DNA of 64,000 bases from RBG-16-66-20 sp052386675. Its GTDB lineage: Bacteria > Pseudomonadota > Gammaproteobacteria > Burkholderiales > SG8-39. Below, in pieces: positions 23,752 through 32,034 of the stretch (positions are counted from its first letter, which is position 1; each line of letters starts with the position of its first letter). The DNA lies in the NCBI GenBank assembly GCA_052386675.1, contig JBQTJX010000034.1:6978-70977 (forward strand), in the 5' to 3' direction. The notes beneath the pieces are model-generated. The model was not told the DNA's origin, did no database searches, and worked only from the letters and a program-made list of their open reading frames with translations. The translations under genes were made by a program, and so were the position numbers.

Positions 23752-24150
23752 CTAGGGCAGGACCGCGATGGCGTTGATCTCGATCAGCGCGCGCCGGTCG
23801 GTGAACTCGGTCACCTGCACCATGGTCGAGGCCGGCGGGTCCTTGGGGAAGTAGCGCGCGCGCACCGCGTGGATTTCCTTGAACTGCGAGATGTCCTTGC
23901 AATAGACGTCCACGCGCACGACGTCCTCCAGCGACGCGCCGGCGCACGCCAGCGCCTGCTTCAGGTTCTGGCACACCTTCTCCGTCTGCGCGCTGATGTC
24001 GCCCGGGCCGACGATCTCGCCGGCGGCGTCCTTGGCGAGCAGCCCGGAGACGAACACCAGGCGCCCGGGCGCGGCGACGGTGACGGTGGACCACACCCCG
24101 CCGGGCTTCGCGAGGCCGGTGACGGGAACGACGGACTTGGGCTTGGCCAT
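23752..24150 (-). CDS. Rid (YjgF/YER057c/UK114) family protein lacking the RidA arginine
   Basis: 132 aa, single Rid domain: LVFVSGLLAKDAAGEIVGPG, TEKVCQNLKQALACAGASLE, VVRVDVYCKDISQF, ALIEINAIAVLP. In imine-hydrolysing RidA the sequence near residue 105 is PARS; here it is PPASTM, with S108 in place of the catalytic arginine, while E124 is kept. It is therefore more like the Rid4-7 groups, found with catabolic enzymes. It is the last gene of a reverse unit with the hydrolase and the GntR regulator; AGGAGCACC precedes its start. Confidence 0.88.
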   Translation of the reverse strand: MAKPKSVVPVTGLAKPGGVWSTVTVAAPGRLVFVSGLLAKDAAGEIVGPGDISAQTEKVCQNLKQALACAGASLEDVVRVDVYCKDISQFKEIHAVRARYFPKDPPASTMVQVTEFTDRRALIEINAIAVLP

Positions 24151-24159
24151 GGTGCTCCT

Positions 24160-24993
24160 TTAGGGTCGGGCTTCGAGGAATTCGAGCAGCTCGGCGTCGA
24201 AACGCGCGGCGTGCTCGAGGTAGGGAAGGTGGCCGCAACGCTCGTAGACCGAGACGCGCGCGCCTGGGATGCGGGCGGCGGCCTTCTCGTGCTCGCGCCA
24301 GTCGGCGCGCGGGTCGTCGCGGCCGACGATGATGCGCACCGGCATGGCGAGCTCGCCCAGGCGCTCGTGCACGCCGGGTTCCGGCGCCTGCGCGGCGGCG
24401 ATCGCGCCGGCGAGCGTGCGGTCGTACTCCACGATGCGGTCGGAGAGGGCGTAGTGGTTGAGCTGCGCGTATACCAGCGCGTCCGGGATGCACGACGCCG
24501 TGTGCACGATCGCGGCCAGCCGGCGGCGGCAGGATTCGAAATCCGGGTTCTCCATCGCCTTGCGGCCGTTGGCCGCCGCCGCCTGCAGCGTGCGCACCTG
24601 CGCCTCGCGCGGGTGGAACACCGAGCCGCTGCCGACCAGGACCAGTTTGCGGATGCGCGCGGGCTCGGCGAGCGCCGCGCAGGCGGCGACCAGGGCGCCG
24701 TATGAGGTGCCGGCCAGCGCGAACTGCCGGATGCCCAGGGTGTCGGCGAGGGCGAGGATCTGGCGCGCCATCTGCACATGCGGCGCTGGCGCGGTCGCGA
24801 GGCCCGCGGCGCTGCCGCCGTGGCCCATCAGGTCCGGCGCGATGACGCGCAGCCGCGCGCCCAGGGCGCGCAGGTTCTGCGCGAAGTTGTCGCTGGATGC
24901 GCCCACGCCGTGCACCAGGAACAGCGCCTCGCCGGCGCCGGATTCCAGGTAGCGCGTGCGGATGCCGGCCGCATCCCCGAACGCGACCCGCAT
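24160..24993 (-). CDS. Alpha/beta hydrolase
   Basis: 277 aa with an intact catalytic triad pattern: nucleophile elbow GTSYGA (Ser near residue 96), acid in GRDDPRADW and histidine in RCGHLPYLEHA. The oxyanion region is LVHGVGASSDNF. It resembles meta-cleavage-product hydrolases and related C-C or ester hydrolases of aromatic breakdown. The start ATG 24993 directly abuts the GntR stop codon, and the Rid gene follows 9 nt later, so the three genes form one unit controlled by the GntR protein. Confidence 0.88.
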   Translation of the reverse strand: MRVAFGDAAGIRTRYLESGAGEALFLVHGVGASSDNFAQNLRALGARLRVIAPDLMGHGGSAAGLATAPAPHVQMARQILALADTLGIRQFALAGTSYGALVAACAALAEPARIRKLVLVGSGSVFHPREAQVRTLQAAAANGRKAMENPDFESCRRRLAAIVHTASCIPDALVYAQLNHYALSDRIVEYDRTLAGAIAAAQAPEPGVHERLGELAMPVRIIVGRDDPRADWREHEKAAARIPGARVSVYERCGHLPYLEHAARFDAELLEFLEARP

Positions 24994-25686
24994 CTAGCGC
25001 TTCGGCTTGGAGGGGCCCTTGACGGGGGCGGACAGCGCGTCGCGCAGGTTGCGCACGTGCTCGCGCGCCAGGCGCTCGGCCAGCCTGCCGTCGCGGCGCG
25101 CGATCGCATCCACCAACTGGCGGTGCTCGTCCAGCGAATGCCGCAGGCGCCCCAGGTGCTGCGTGGCACGGTGCCGGCCGCTGGCGAAGTAGTCGTAGGC
25201 CTTGCCCAGGCGGACCAGGATGCTCGCGCCGCTTTGCTCCAGGATCAGGTTGTGGAAGCGCGCATTGGCCTCGAAGTAGTGCGCGGGATCCGCTTCCGGG
25301 TCCACGTCCTCGAACACCTCGCACAGGCGCCGCAGCTCCGCGATCGCCTCGGGCGAGGCGCGCTCGGCGGCGCGCCGGGCGGCCGAGCCTTCCATGACCT
25401 CGCGGATCTCCAGCCAGCACAGGTACTCCTCGTCGCTGGGCGGGTGGACCTTGGCGCCGCGCCGCGGCTCGCACTCCAGCAGCCCCTCCTGCTGCAGGCG
25501 GTTGAGCGCCTCGCGCACCGGGGTGCGGCTGACGCCCAGCCGGCGCGCGAGGTCTGCTTCGCGCAGGGAGACGGGCTCCGAATTGCGCGAAGCGAGGTCG
25601 GCGACGTGCTTGCGCAGCCACTGGTAGACGTCCTCGCGCAGGTAGGGGCGAGGGGGGATCAGGACATCGATGGATTGGCTTGACAT
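24994..25686 (-). CDS. GntR-family transcription regulator, FCD type
   Basis: 230 aa. The N-terminal winged helix has LREADLARRLGVSRTPVREA followed by LNRLQQEGLLECEPRRGAKV, the GntR signature. The C-terminal all-helical FCD effector domain has RFHNLILEQSG and HRQLVDAIARRDGRLAERLA with ligand-site histidines and arginines. FCD domains bind organic acids. It is divergent from the VOC/molybdoenzyme/Bug operon, with a 12-bp palindrome in the 55-nt intergenic gap, so it probably represses both directions until an acid inducer is present. Confidence 0.93.
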   Translation of the reverse strand: MSSQSIDVLIPPRPYLREDVYQWLRKHVADLASRNSEPVSLREADLARRLGVSRTPVREALNRLQQEGLLECEPRRGAKVHPPSDEEYLCWLEIREVMEGSAARRAAERASPEAIAELRRLCEVFEDVDPEADPAHYFEANARFHNLILEQSGASILVRLGKAYDYFASGRHRATQHLGRLRHSLDEHRQLVDAIARRDGRLAERLAREHVRNLRDALSAPVKGPSKPKR

Positions 25687-25691
25687 AGATT

Positions 25692-25707
25692 TTGTATACG
25701 TATACTA
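25692..25707. promoter_or_regulatory. Probable GntR operator
   Basis: TTGTATACGTATACTA contains the perfect palindrome GTATACGTATAC (25694-25705), the typical half-site pattern (TTGTATAC) of FCD-type GntR operators. It starts 6 nt upstream of the regulator's own ATG and 37 nt before the divergent operon. Confidence 0.8.
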
Positions 25708-25716
25708 ATGCATCAG

Positions 25717-25730
25717 TTGACTCAGATCAA
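25717..25730. promoter_or_regulatory. FNR/ANR-like box
   Basis: TTGACTCAGATCAA matches the consensus TTGAT-N4-ATCAA at nine of ten fixed positions. It lies 12 nt before the GTG start of the VOC gene at 25742. This could place the catabolic operon under oxygen control, or it may be chance. Confidence 0.4.
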
Positions 25731-25741
25731 GGCCTCATTCC

Positions 25742-26734
25742 GTGAACTCGCTGGATGTCCTCGCCCGCCCGGTGCATTTCAGCCCGAGGCGTCTTACGCA
25801 TGCCAACCTGTTCGTCAACGACGTCGAGCAGTCGCTGCGGTTCTACAACCAGGTCTGCGGCCTGGAGATCGTCCTGCGCCAGCCGAAGATCCGCGCCGGC
25901 TTCGTCTCCAACGGCAATACCCACCATGACGTCGGGATGATCCAGGTCACCCCGGACGAGCTGGTCGGCGAGGACGGCCACCGCATCCTCGCCCCCGGGC
26001 AGGGCGCGCACGCCGGCCTGAACCACGTCGGCTGGGAGATGGAGAGCGAGTTCGAGCTCGCCAAGGCGCATCGCCGCGCCATCGCCGCGGGCTGGAAGAT
26101 CCACCGCACCGTCCGCCACCAGACCTCGCACAGCGTCTACGTGTTCGACCCGGACGGGAACGTGCACGAGTTCTACGCGGATACGGTGAAGGAGTGGCGC
26201 GACCTTTACGACCGCAGCCGGAAGGTGAGCGGGCAATGGAATCCCGGCGAACAGTCGCCGTCGCTGCAGGCGCGCTACCACGCCGACCCGGAGATCCGCC
26301 GCGTCGAGGGCGCCCCGCTGCACCCCGCCTGCGTCACCCATGTCGTGCTGACAGCCCGGAACTTCGACCGGATGCGCCTGTTCTTCACCGAGGGCGCAGG
26401 CTTGCACGAAGTGTCCTGCGACGAGGATGCCGGCCTCGCGACCTACACTTCGCCCGCGGCGCGCTACGCGTTCACGGTCGCGATCGTGCGCGCGCCTGCC
26501 GGCGCCGGACCGGAAGTCCGCGGGCTGCACCATGTCAGCTTCGTGGTGCCCACGGAGGCGGAACTCGTCATCGGCCGCGAGCGCCTGCGCCCGGCGGGCG
26601 TCGGCATCGAGCGCGAAACGGATCTTGCGCACAAGCGCAGCCTGTTCATCCGGGATCCGAACGGCGTGTTGCTCGAGTTCTACGCGCCGCGCAACGGGGC
26701 GCCGGTGCCATCCGCCGACCCGTTCACCCTCTAG
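25742..26734 (+). CDS. Two-domain VOC protein, extradiol dioxygenase-like
   Basis: 330 aa from GTG 25742. Two VOC modules: about residues 15-150 (RLTHANLFVNDVEQSLRFYN, GLNHVGWEMES, YVFDPDGNVHEFYAD) and about 195-320 (VTHVVLTARNFDRMRLFFTE, GLHHVSFVV, FIRDPNGVLLEFYAP). Histidine and glutamate metal ligands are visible in both modules (H20, H100, E142 or so in the first). Two-module proteins of this length include catechol 2,3-dioxygenases, which use one module for iron. The context with a molybdoenzyme and Bug proteins supports aromatic or heterocyclic catabolism. The molybdoenzyme gene starts 3 nt later. Confidence 0.82.
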   Translation: MNSLDVLARPVHFSPRRLTHANLFVNDVEQSLRFYNQVCGLEIVLRQPKIRAGFVSNGNTHHDVGMIQVTPDELVGEDGHRILAPGQGAHAGLNHVGWEMESEFELAKAHRRAIAAGWKIHRTVRHQTSHSVYVFDPDGNVHEFYADTVKEWRDLYDRSRKVSGQWNPGEQSPSLQARYHADPEIRRVEGAPLHPACVTHVVLTARNFDRMRLFFTEGAGLHEVSCDEDAGLATYTSPAARYAFTVAIVRAPAGAGPEVRGLHHVSFVVPTEAELVIGRERLRPAGVGIERETDLAHKRSLFIRDPNGVLLEFYAPRNGAPVPSADPFTL

Positions 26735-26737
26735 CGC

Positions 26738-29146
26738 ATGAAGCCGGAAGACCTGCCGCCCGCCGGCACCTCGTACATCGGCCGAGACCAGCCGCGCGTC
26801 GAGGACCTTCGCTTCATTACCGGCCGCGGCAGCTATGTGGACGGCATCGCCATGCCGGGCGCGACGTTTGCGGCGTTCGTGCGCAGCACGCATCCGCACG
26901 CGCGCGTCCTGGCCATGGACGCGCGCGCGGCGCTCGCCATGCCGGGCGTGCTCGGCGTGCTGACCGCGCAGGACTGGGCAGGCGACGGCCTGGGCGCCTA
27001 CGTCGTCGTCTCGCCGGTGGAATCCAGCGACGGCGTCAAGCGGCCCCAGGTTACGCACCCGATGCTGGCCGGCGGCAAGGTCTGCTATGTCGGCCAGCCG
27101 GTGGCGCTAGTGGTCGCCGAGACACGCTGGCAGGCGCTGGATGCCGCCGAGGCGGTCGAGGTCGACTACGAACCGCTGCCCGCGGCGGTCGAGACCCGGC
27201 ATGCGCTCGATCCCGGCGTGCCGGTGATCCATGCCGAGCTGGGTTCGAACCTCATCTTCGACCGCGAGGCGGGCGACCGCGCCGCCGTCGAGGCCGCGTT
27301 CCGTGCCGCCGCGCATGTCACTTCGCTGGAGCTGCAGAACAATCGCATCACCGCCAACCCGATCGAGCCGCGCGCGATCCTCGCGAACTATGACGGCGGC
27401 CGCGACCAGTACACGCTCTGGGTCTCGCACCAGGCGCCGCACGTGCTGCGTCGCGACCTGGCGGAGAACACGCTGCGGCACCCCGAGCATCGCATCCGCG
27501 TCGTCGCGCCCGATGTCGGCGGCGGCTTCGGCATGAAGGCGGCGAATCATCCGGAGGAGCCCGTGCTGCTCTGGGCGTCGCGGCGGCTGGGGCGGCCGGT
27601 GCGCTGGACCTCGACGCGGTCCGAGGGCCTGGTGTCGGACGCGCAGGCGCGCGACCACTGGACCCGGGCGCGGATGGCGTTCGATGCCGAGGGCCGCATC
27701 CTTGCCATCGACGTGGACACGATCGCCAGCCTGGGCGCCTTCCAGACCCGCATGGGCGCGAGCATCCCGGCGCAGTTCTACTCGCGCGCGCTGGTGGGCC
27801 TGTACCGGATCCCGGCGGCCTGCGTGCGCGTACGCGGCGCGCACACCAACGCGCCGCCGGTGCAGGCATACCGCGGCGCGGGCCGGCCCGAGGCGGTCTA
27901 TGTGCTTGAGCGCCTCGCGGAGAACGGCGCGCGCGAGCTGGGCATCGACGTCGCCGAGATGCGCGCCCGGAATTTCATCCGCAAGGACGAGTTCCCCTAC
28001 ACCATCCCGCTCGGGCTTACCTACGACTCGGGCGACCCGCAGGGGCTGCTGGACAAGGCGAAGGCGCTGCTCGACTACGACGCCCTGATGCGCCTGAAGG
28101 TCGAGGCGCGCGCCGTTCCCGGCGGACGCCTGCTCGGCGTCGGGTGCGCGGCGTTCATGGACGCCATAGGCACCCCGAGCAAGGCGATGCTGGGCTTCGG
28201 GCGCAAGAAGGTGGGAGGCTGGGACTCGGCCACGGTGCGAGTCCATCCCAACGGCCAGGTAACGGTGCTCGCCGGCTCGCATTCGCACGGTCAGAGCCAT
28301 GCCACCACCTTCGCGCAGATCGCCGCCGACCGGCTTGGCCGGCCGATCGAGGACATCGAAATTGTCGAGGGCGACACCGACATCGTGCAGTTCGGCCACG
28401 GCACCTGGGGCTCGCGCTCCACGGTGACCACCGGCCTCGCGATCGTGAACGCCGCGGACCGCCTGGTGGAGAAATGCCGGCGCATCGCCGCCCACCTTCA
28501 GGAGTGCGATGCCGCGGATATCGTGTACAGCGGCGGCGAGTTCCGTGTCTCGGGAACAGACCGCGCGCTGCCGTTCCAGTCCGTCGTCGACGCGGCCTAC
28601 CAGGGCGGAAACCTGCCCGAGGGCATGGAACCCGCGCTGGAGGCGGTGGCCTACCACGACCCCGCGGACCGCAGCTATGCGGCCGGCCTGCACCTGTGCG
28701 CGGTGGAGGTGGACCGCGACACCGGGCGGGTGACGGTGCTGCGCTACGCCGCGATCGACGACTGCGGCCGGCTCATCAACCCGATGGTGGTCGAGGGACA
28801 GGCGCATGGCGGCATCGCGCAGGGCGCGGGCCAGGCGCTGATGGAGGACTTCGCCATCGACCGCGAGACCGGGCAGCCCCTCGCGGGCTCGTTCATGGAC
28901 TACGCCATGCCGCGCGCCGCGGACCTGCCGATGCTGCATGCCGGCGCGCAGGAGACGCCCGCGGCCTCGAACCTGCTGGGGGTGCGGCCGGCCGGCGAGA
29001 GCGGCACCATCGGCGCCCTGAGCGCAGTGTCCAACGCGGTCATCGACGCGCTCTGGCCGCTGGGCGTGCGCCACATCGACACGCCAATCACCTCGCAGCG
29101 GGTCTGGGACGCGATCCGGCGCGCGCGCGGCGGGCGGGACGCGTGA
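26738..29146 (+). CDS. Molybdopterin-binding large subunit, xanthine dehydrogenase/CO dehydrogenase family
   Basis: 802 aa. An aldehyde oxidase a/b hammerhead N-terminal part (RVEDLRFITGRGSYVDG) is followed by the Moco-binding region: VAPDVGGGFGMKAANHPEEP, AYRGAGRPEAVYVLERLAEN and the active-site glutamate in PAGESGTIGALSAVSNAV. These enzymes hydroxylate N-heterocycles, aldehydes or CO with water as oxygen donor. The FAD (medium) and 2Fe-2S (small) subunits normally encoded beside it are absent on both sides, so it must use partners encoded elsewhere or another electron acceptor. Confidence 0.9.
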   Translation: MKPEDLPPAGTSYIGRDQPRVEDLRFITGRGSYVDGIAMPGATFAAFVRSTHPHARVLAMDARAALAMPGVLGVLTAQDWAGDGLGAYVVVSPVESSDGVKRPQVTHPMLAGGKVCYVGQPVALVVAETRWQALDAAEAVEVDYEPLPAAVETRHALDPGVPVIHAELGSNLIFDREAGDRAAVEAAFRAAAHVTSLELQNNRITANPIEPRAILANYDGGRDQYTLWVSHQAPHVLRRDLAENTLRHPEHRIRVVAPDVGGGFGMKAANHPEEPVLLWASRRLGRPVRWTSTRSEGLVSDAQARDHWTRARMAFDAEGRILAIDVDTIASLGAFQTRMGASIPAQFYSRALVGLYRIPAACVRVRGAHTNAPPVQAYRGAGRPEAVYVLERLAENGARELGIDVAEMRARNFIRKDEFPYTIPLGLTYDSGDPQGLLDKAKALLDYDALMRLKVEARAVPGGRLLGVGCAAFMDAIGTPSKAMLGFGRKKVGGWDSATVRVHPNGQVTVLAGSHSHGQSHATTFAQIAADRLGRPIEDIEIVEGDTDIVQFGHGTWGSRSTVTTGLAIVNAADRLVEKCRRIAAHLQECDAADIVYSGGEFRVSGTDRALPFQSVVDAAYQGGNLPEGMEPALEAVAYHDPADRSYAAGLHLCAVEVDRDTGRVTVLRYAAIDDCGRLINPMVVEGQAHGGIAQGAGQALMEDFAIDRETGQPLAGSFMDYAMPRAADLPMLHAGAQETPAASNLLGVRPAGESGTIGALSAVSNAVIDALWPLGVRHIDTPITSQRVWDAIRRARGGRDA

Positions 29147-29202
29147 TGCCGCGCCCCGCAGCGCATTAGATCCCGAAGTAACCCCCACACCAAGGAGACC
29201 CC

Positions 29203-30174
29203 ATGACGTTCAACCGCTCTGCCGGCTTGCTGTGCGTCTCGCTCGCGCTGCTGTCCGGAGGCGCCGCCGCGCAGACCTACCCGAACAAGCCCGTGCGCAT
29301 CATCGTGCCCTACCTGCCCGGGGCGATCACCGACACGCTGCCACGCCTGGTCGCGGACAAGCTGCGCGATGAATGGAACCAGCCGGTGGTGGTGGAGAAC
29401 CGTCCTGGCGCGAACGGACGCATCGGGACGGACGCAGTCGCCAAGAGCGCGCCCGACGGCCATACGCTCGCCGTCGGCATCGTGGACACGATGGTGACCG
29501 CGCCCTACCTGGTGAAGAACATGCCATACGATCCGGCGCGGGATTTCGCGCCGATCACCATCCTGGCGCAGCAGTCCTACGTCCTGGTCGCCCGCCAGGA
29601 CGTGCCCTTCGCGACGGTCGCCGACCTGGTGCGTGCGGCAAAGGCGAGTCCGGGCAAGCTGCGCTTCGGCTCCTGGGGCCCGGGCAGCGCCGCGCACCTG
29701 TCGATGGAGATGCTCAAGGCGGCGGGCGGATTCGACCTCGAGCACATTCCCTACAAGGGGTCCGCGGCGATGACGCTCGGGCTGCTGGGCGGCGAGATCG
29801 ACGTCACGTTCTCCGGCTACAGCGCGGTCCTGTCGCACTACAAGGCGGGCAAGGTCAAGGTGCTGGGCCGCGCGTCCCTGGCGCGAATGCCCCTTACGCC
29901 GGACGTGCCCACGATCGCGGAATCCGGGTTCCCGGCCTTCCAGGTGCAGGCCTGGTACGCGTTGTTCGCGCCGGCGCAGACGCCGCGGCCGGTCATCGAG
30001 CAGATCCAGCGCGCCGCCGCGCGTGCGCTGGCGACGCCCGAGATCCGCAACCGCCTCGAGGCGTTCTATGCGGAGGCGGGCGGCAATACGCCGGAGGACT
30101 TCCAGCGGCTGCTCGTCGAGGAACGCGCGCGCTGGTCGAAGCTGATTGCGTCCCTCAAAATCTCGATGGAGTAG
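29203..30174 (+). CDS. Bug/TctC-family periplasmic solute-binding protein (3 of 7)
   Basis: 323 aa, with a strong AAGGAG 7 nt before ATG. The signal peptide ends near GGAAAQ; then YPNKPVRIIVPYLPGAITDT, ENRPGANGRIGTDAVAKSA and HIPYKGSAAMTLGLLGGEID. It is part of the GntR-flanked operon with a VOC protein and molybdoenzyme, and only 4 nt separate it from the next Bug gene. Two adjacent Bug genes suggest two ligands of one pathway. Confidence 0.92.
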   Translation: MTFNRSAGLLCVSLALLSGGAAAQTYPNKPVRIIVPYLPGAITDTLPRLVADKLRDEWNQPVVVENRPGANGRIGTDAVAKSAPDGHTLAVGIVDTMVTAPYLVKNMPYDPARDFAPITILAQQSYVLVARQDVPFATVADLVRAAKASPGKLRFGSWGPGSAAHLSMEMLKAAGGFDLEHIPYKGSAAMTLGLLGGEIDVTFSGYSAVLSHYKAGKVKVLGRASLARMPLTPDVPTIAESGFPAFQVQAWYALFAPAQTPRPVIEQIQRAAARALATPEIRNRLEAFYAEAGGNTPEDFQRLLVEERARWSKLIASLKISME

Positions 30175-30178
30175 AGCC

Positions 30179-31132
30179 ATGCGCCTTCGTCCGCTTCTGG
30201 CTGCGCTGCTGTTCGCTCCCGTGATGGCCCTGGCGCAGGCCTGGCCATCCAAGCCCATCCGCCTGATCGCGCCGTATCCGCCCGGCGGGCAGACCGACAT
30301 CGTCTCGCGCTGGCTCGCGGAACGCATCGGTCCCGCCCTGGGCCAGCCCGTCCTCGTGGAGAACCGCAGCGGTGCGCAGGGCATTGTCGGCATTGAGGCG
30401 GCGCGCACCTCCGCGCCCGACGGCCATACGCTCGTCTACGTCAACCTGTCCAACATCGCGGTGAATCCGCACGTGTTCCCGAAGCTGCCCTACGATGGGC
30501 AGCGCGATTTCGCCGCCGTGACGCAGCTGGGGCTCACCGGCCTCGCCATGACGGTGCCGGCGTCGCTCGGCGTGAAATCGTTGCGCGAGTTCATCGCCTG
30601 GGCGAAGGCGAACCCGGGCAAGGCCAATTACGCGTCGATCGGATCCGGCTCGACGCCGCACCTGTACGGCGAGATGCTCAAGGACATGGCGGGCATCGCC
30701 ATGACGCACGTTCCATACAAGGGGGCGGGCCCGATCGTGATCGACCTGCTCGGGGCGCAGGTGCATATGTCCATCCTGGACCTCGCGGCGATCCGTCCTC
30801 ATGTCGAGGCCGGCAAGCTCGTCGCGCTGGCGATGACCGGCCCCAGACGCTGGCCGGGATGGGAGGTGCCGACCTTCGCCGAGCAGGGCTACGCGATCGA
30901 CCTCGCCGGCTGGAACGGCATCATGGCGCCTGCGGGCACGCCGCGCGCGATCATCGAGCGGCTGAGTGCCGAGATCGTCAAGGCGGTGCAATCGCCGGAG
31001 GGGCGCGAGCAGATGCTGAAGATGGGACTGCTGCCGACGGGGACGTCGCCGGCCGCCTTCGCCGAGGTCGTGCGCGCGGACACGGTGCGCTGGGGCGAGG
31101 TGGTGCGAAAGGCGGGGGTGAAGCTCGACTGA
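30179..31132 (+). CDS. Bug/TctC-family periplasmic solute-binding protein (4 of 7)
   Basis: 317 aa from ATG 30179. The signal peptide (MRLRPLLAALLFAPVMALA) precedes WPSKPIRLIAPYPPGGQTDI, ENRSGAQGIVGIEAARTSA and HVPYKGAGPIVIDLLGAQVH. The sequence is clearly diverged from its upstream neighbour, so this is not a recent tandem duplication. It ends the operon, 29 nt before the composite repeat. Confidence 0.92.
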   Translation: MRLRPLLAALLFAPVMALAQAWPSKPIRLIAPYPPGGQTDIVSRWLAERIGPALGQPVLVENRSGAQGIVGIEAARTSAPDGHTLVYVNLSNIAVNPHVFPKLPYDGQRDFAAVTQLGLTGLAMTVPASLGVKSLREFIAWAKANPGKANYASIGSGSTPHLYGEMLKDMAGIAMTHVPYKGAGPIVIDLLGAQVHMSILDLAAIRPHVEAGKLVALAMTGPRRWPGWEVPTFAEQGYAIDLAGWNGIMAPAGTPRAIIERLSAEIVKAVQSPEGREQMLKMGLLPTGTSPAAFAEVVRADTVRWGEVVRKAGVKLD

Positions 31133-31160
31133 GCCGCGGGGGGGCGCGGGCGGGACGGAA

Positions 31161-31229
31161 ATGTAACCGATCGGTTACATCTTGTGTCCGGTACGGCCTT
31201 GGAAAACGTGGTCTGTCCCTGATTTCCGG
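31161..31229. repeat. Composite repeat: palindrome copy 3, 20-nt spacer, REP unit
   Basis: The palindrome ATGTAACCGATCGGTTACAT (31161-31180), exactly 20 nt (CTTGTGTCCGGTACGGCCTT), then the REP hairpin GGAAAACGTGGTCTGTCCCT (31201-31220) continuing GATTTCC. The layout is the same as at 23683. It lies between convergent genes. Confidence 0.88.
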
Positions 31230-31232
31230 ACT

Positions 31233-31961
31233 TCAGTCCAGCTGCAGCCGGCCGTCTTTTGCCTTCCCGTACCAGGTCCTGCCGCCGCCGGTCAGGGTCA
31301 CCGACACGCCCTGCACGCTGCCGGCCACCGGGAATTCGCGGCCGTCGACCTTCGCGGTGCCCGAGAGCATCTGGAATTCCTGCGCCAGGGTGAATTCGCC
31401 CTGCGGCAACTGGTGTACCCCGGCCACCCGCGCCGGCACGGTCCACATCATCGCCAGGCACCAGGCCGAGTTGCAGCCGTCCTCCAGCGTCAGGTTCTCG
31501 GAGCGGTCCGGGAGCCACTCGCCCAAGTCAAAGGTGTTGGCGACGATGCGCGTGCCGGGCTTTAGCGCGAGCAGCTTGGGGCGCAGCTTCAGGTTCATGT
31601 CGCGCAGCAGGAACAGGGTGATGACGTCGGCGCCGGAGAGGTCGGTCTCGAACAGGTCCTCGCGCACGAACTGGACGAGCGGCGAGACGCCCTCGCGGCT
31701 GGCGAGGTTGCGCGCGTATTCGACCAGCTTTTCCTCGTACTCCACGCCCAGCGCCAGCGCGCCGCGTTTGGCAGCCGAGATGACCAGGCGCCCGTCGCCC
31801 GATCCCAGGTCGATCAGGCGCTCGCCGGGCTTGACCGCCGCCATGTCCAGCATGCGGTCCACCAGCGCCTGCGGTGTCGGCACCCACACCGCGTCCTTGC
31901 CGGCCTGGCCGAAGACGGGCTCGAAGGCCTCGGGCTTGGCCGGCGCCTGAGCGAGCGCCAA
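31233..31961 (-). CDS. Exported class I methyltransferase-like protein (paralogue A), damaged 5' end
   Basis: 242 aa from TTG 31961, but the frame is open further upstream and reads LRGGLALFLASG before the TTG, the hydrophobic core of a signal peptide. No ATG, GTG or TTG lies upstream in frame; only ATT 32009 or ACG, inside a REP unit, could start it. The body has the SAM-site motif LIDLGSGDGRLVI, then LGVEYEEKLVEYAR and LFLLRDMNLKLRPKLLALKP, followed by a beta-rich C-terminal half (TLTGGGRTWYGKAKDGRLQL). Paralogues B and C have intact ATG starts and signal peptides. The REP insertion probably removed the original start. Confidence 0.75.
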   Translation of the reverse strand: MALAQAPAKPEAFEPVFGQAGKDAVWVPTPQALVDRMLDMAAVKPGERLIDLGSGDGRLVISAAKRGALALGVEYEEKLVEYARNLASREGVSPLVQFVREDLFETDLSGADVITLFLLRDMNLKLRPKLLALKPGTRIVANTFDLGEWLPDRSENLTLEDGCNSAWCLAMMWTVPARVAGVHQLPQGEFTLAQEFQMLSGTAKVDGREFPVAGSVQGVSVTLTGGGRTWYGKAKDGRLQLD

Positions 31962-32006
31962 CCCGGAGGCAAGGAAAAGGGCGAGGCCGCCGCGAAGTAC
32001 CGGGTT

Positions 32007-32032
32007 AATCGTGGTCCGTCCCTGATTTCCTG
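32007..32032. repeat. Solitary REP unit at the 5' end of methyltransferase gene A
   Basis: AATCGTGGTCCGTCCCTGAT then TTCCTG matches the other REP copies. It fills the gap between paralogues A and B and runs into the expected start region of A. Confidence 0.82.
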
Positions 32033-32034
32033 CT

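Noticed and set aside
25717..25722. TTGACT as a -35 box for the VOC operon
   Set aside because: No -10-like hexamer lies 15-19 nt downstream before the GTG start; the FNR-like symmetry explains the sequence better.
27107..29188. Long open reverse frame opposite the molybdoenzyme gene
   Set aside because: His/Arg/Ala-rich translation without domains; the forward frame has intact Moco-binding motifs.
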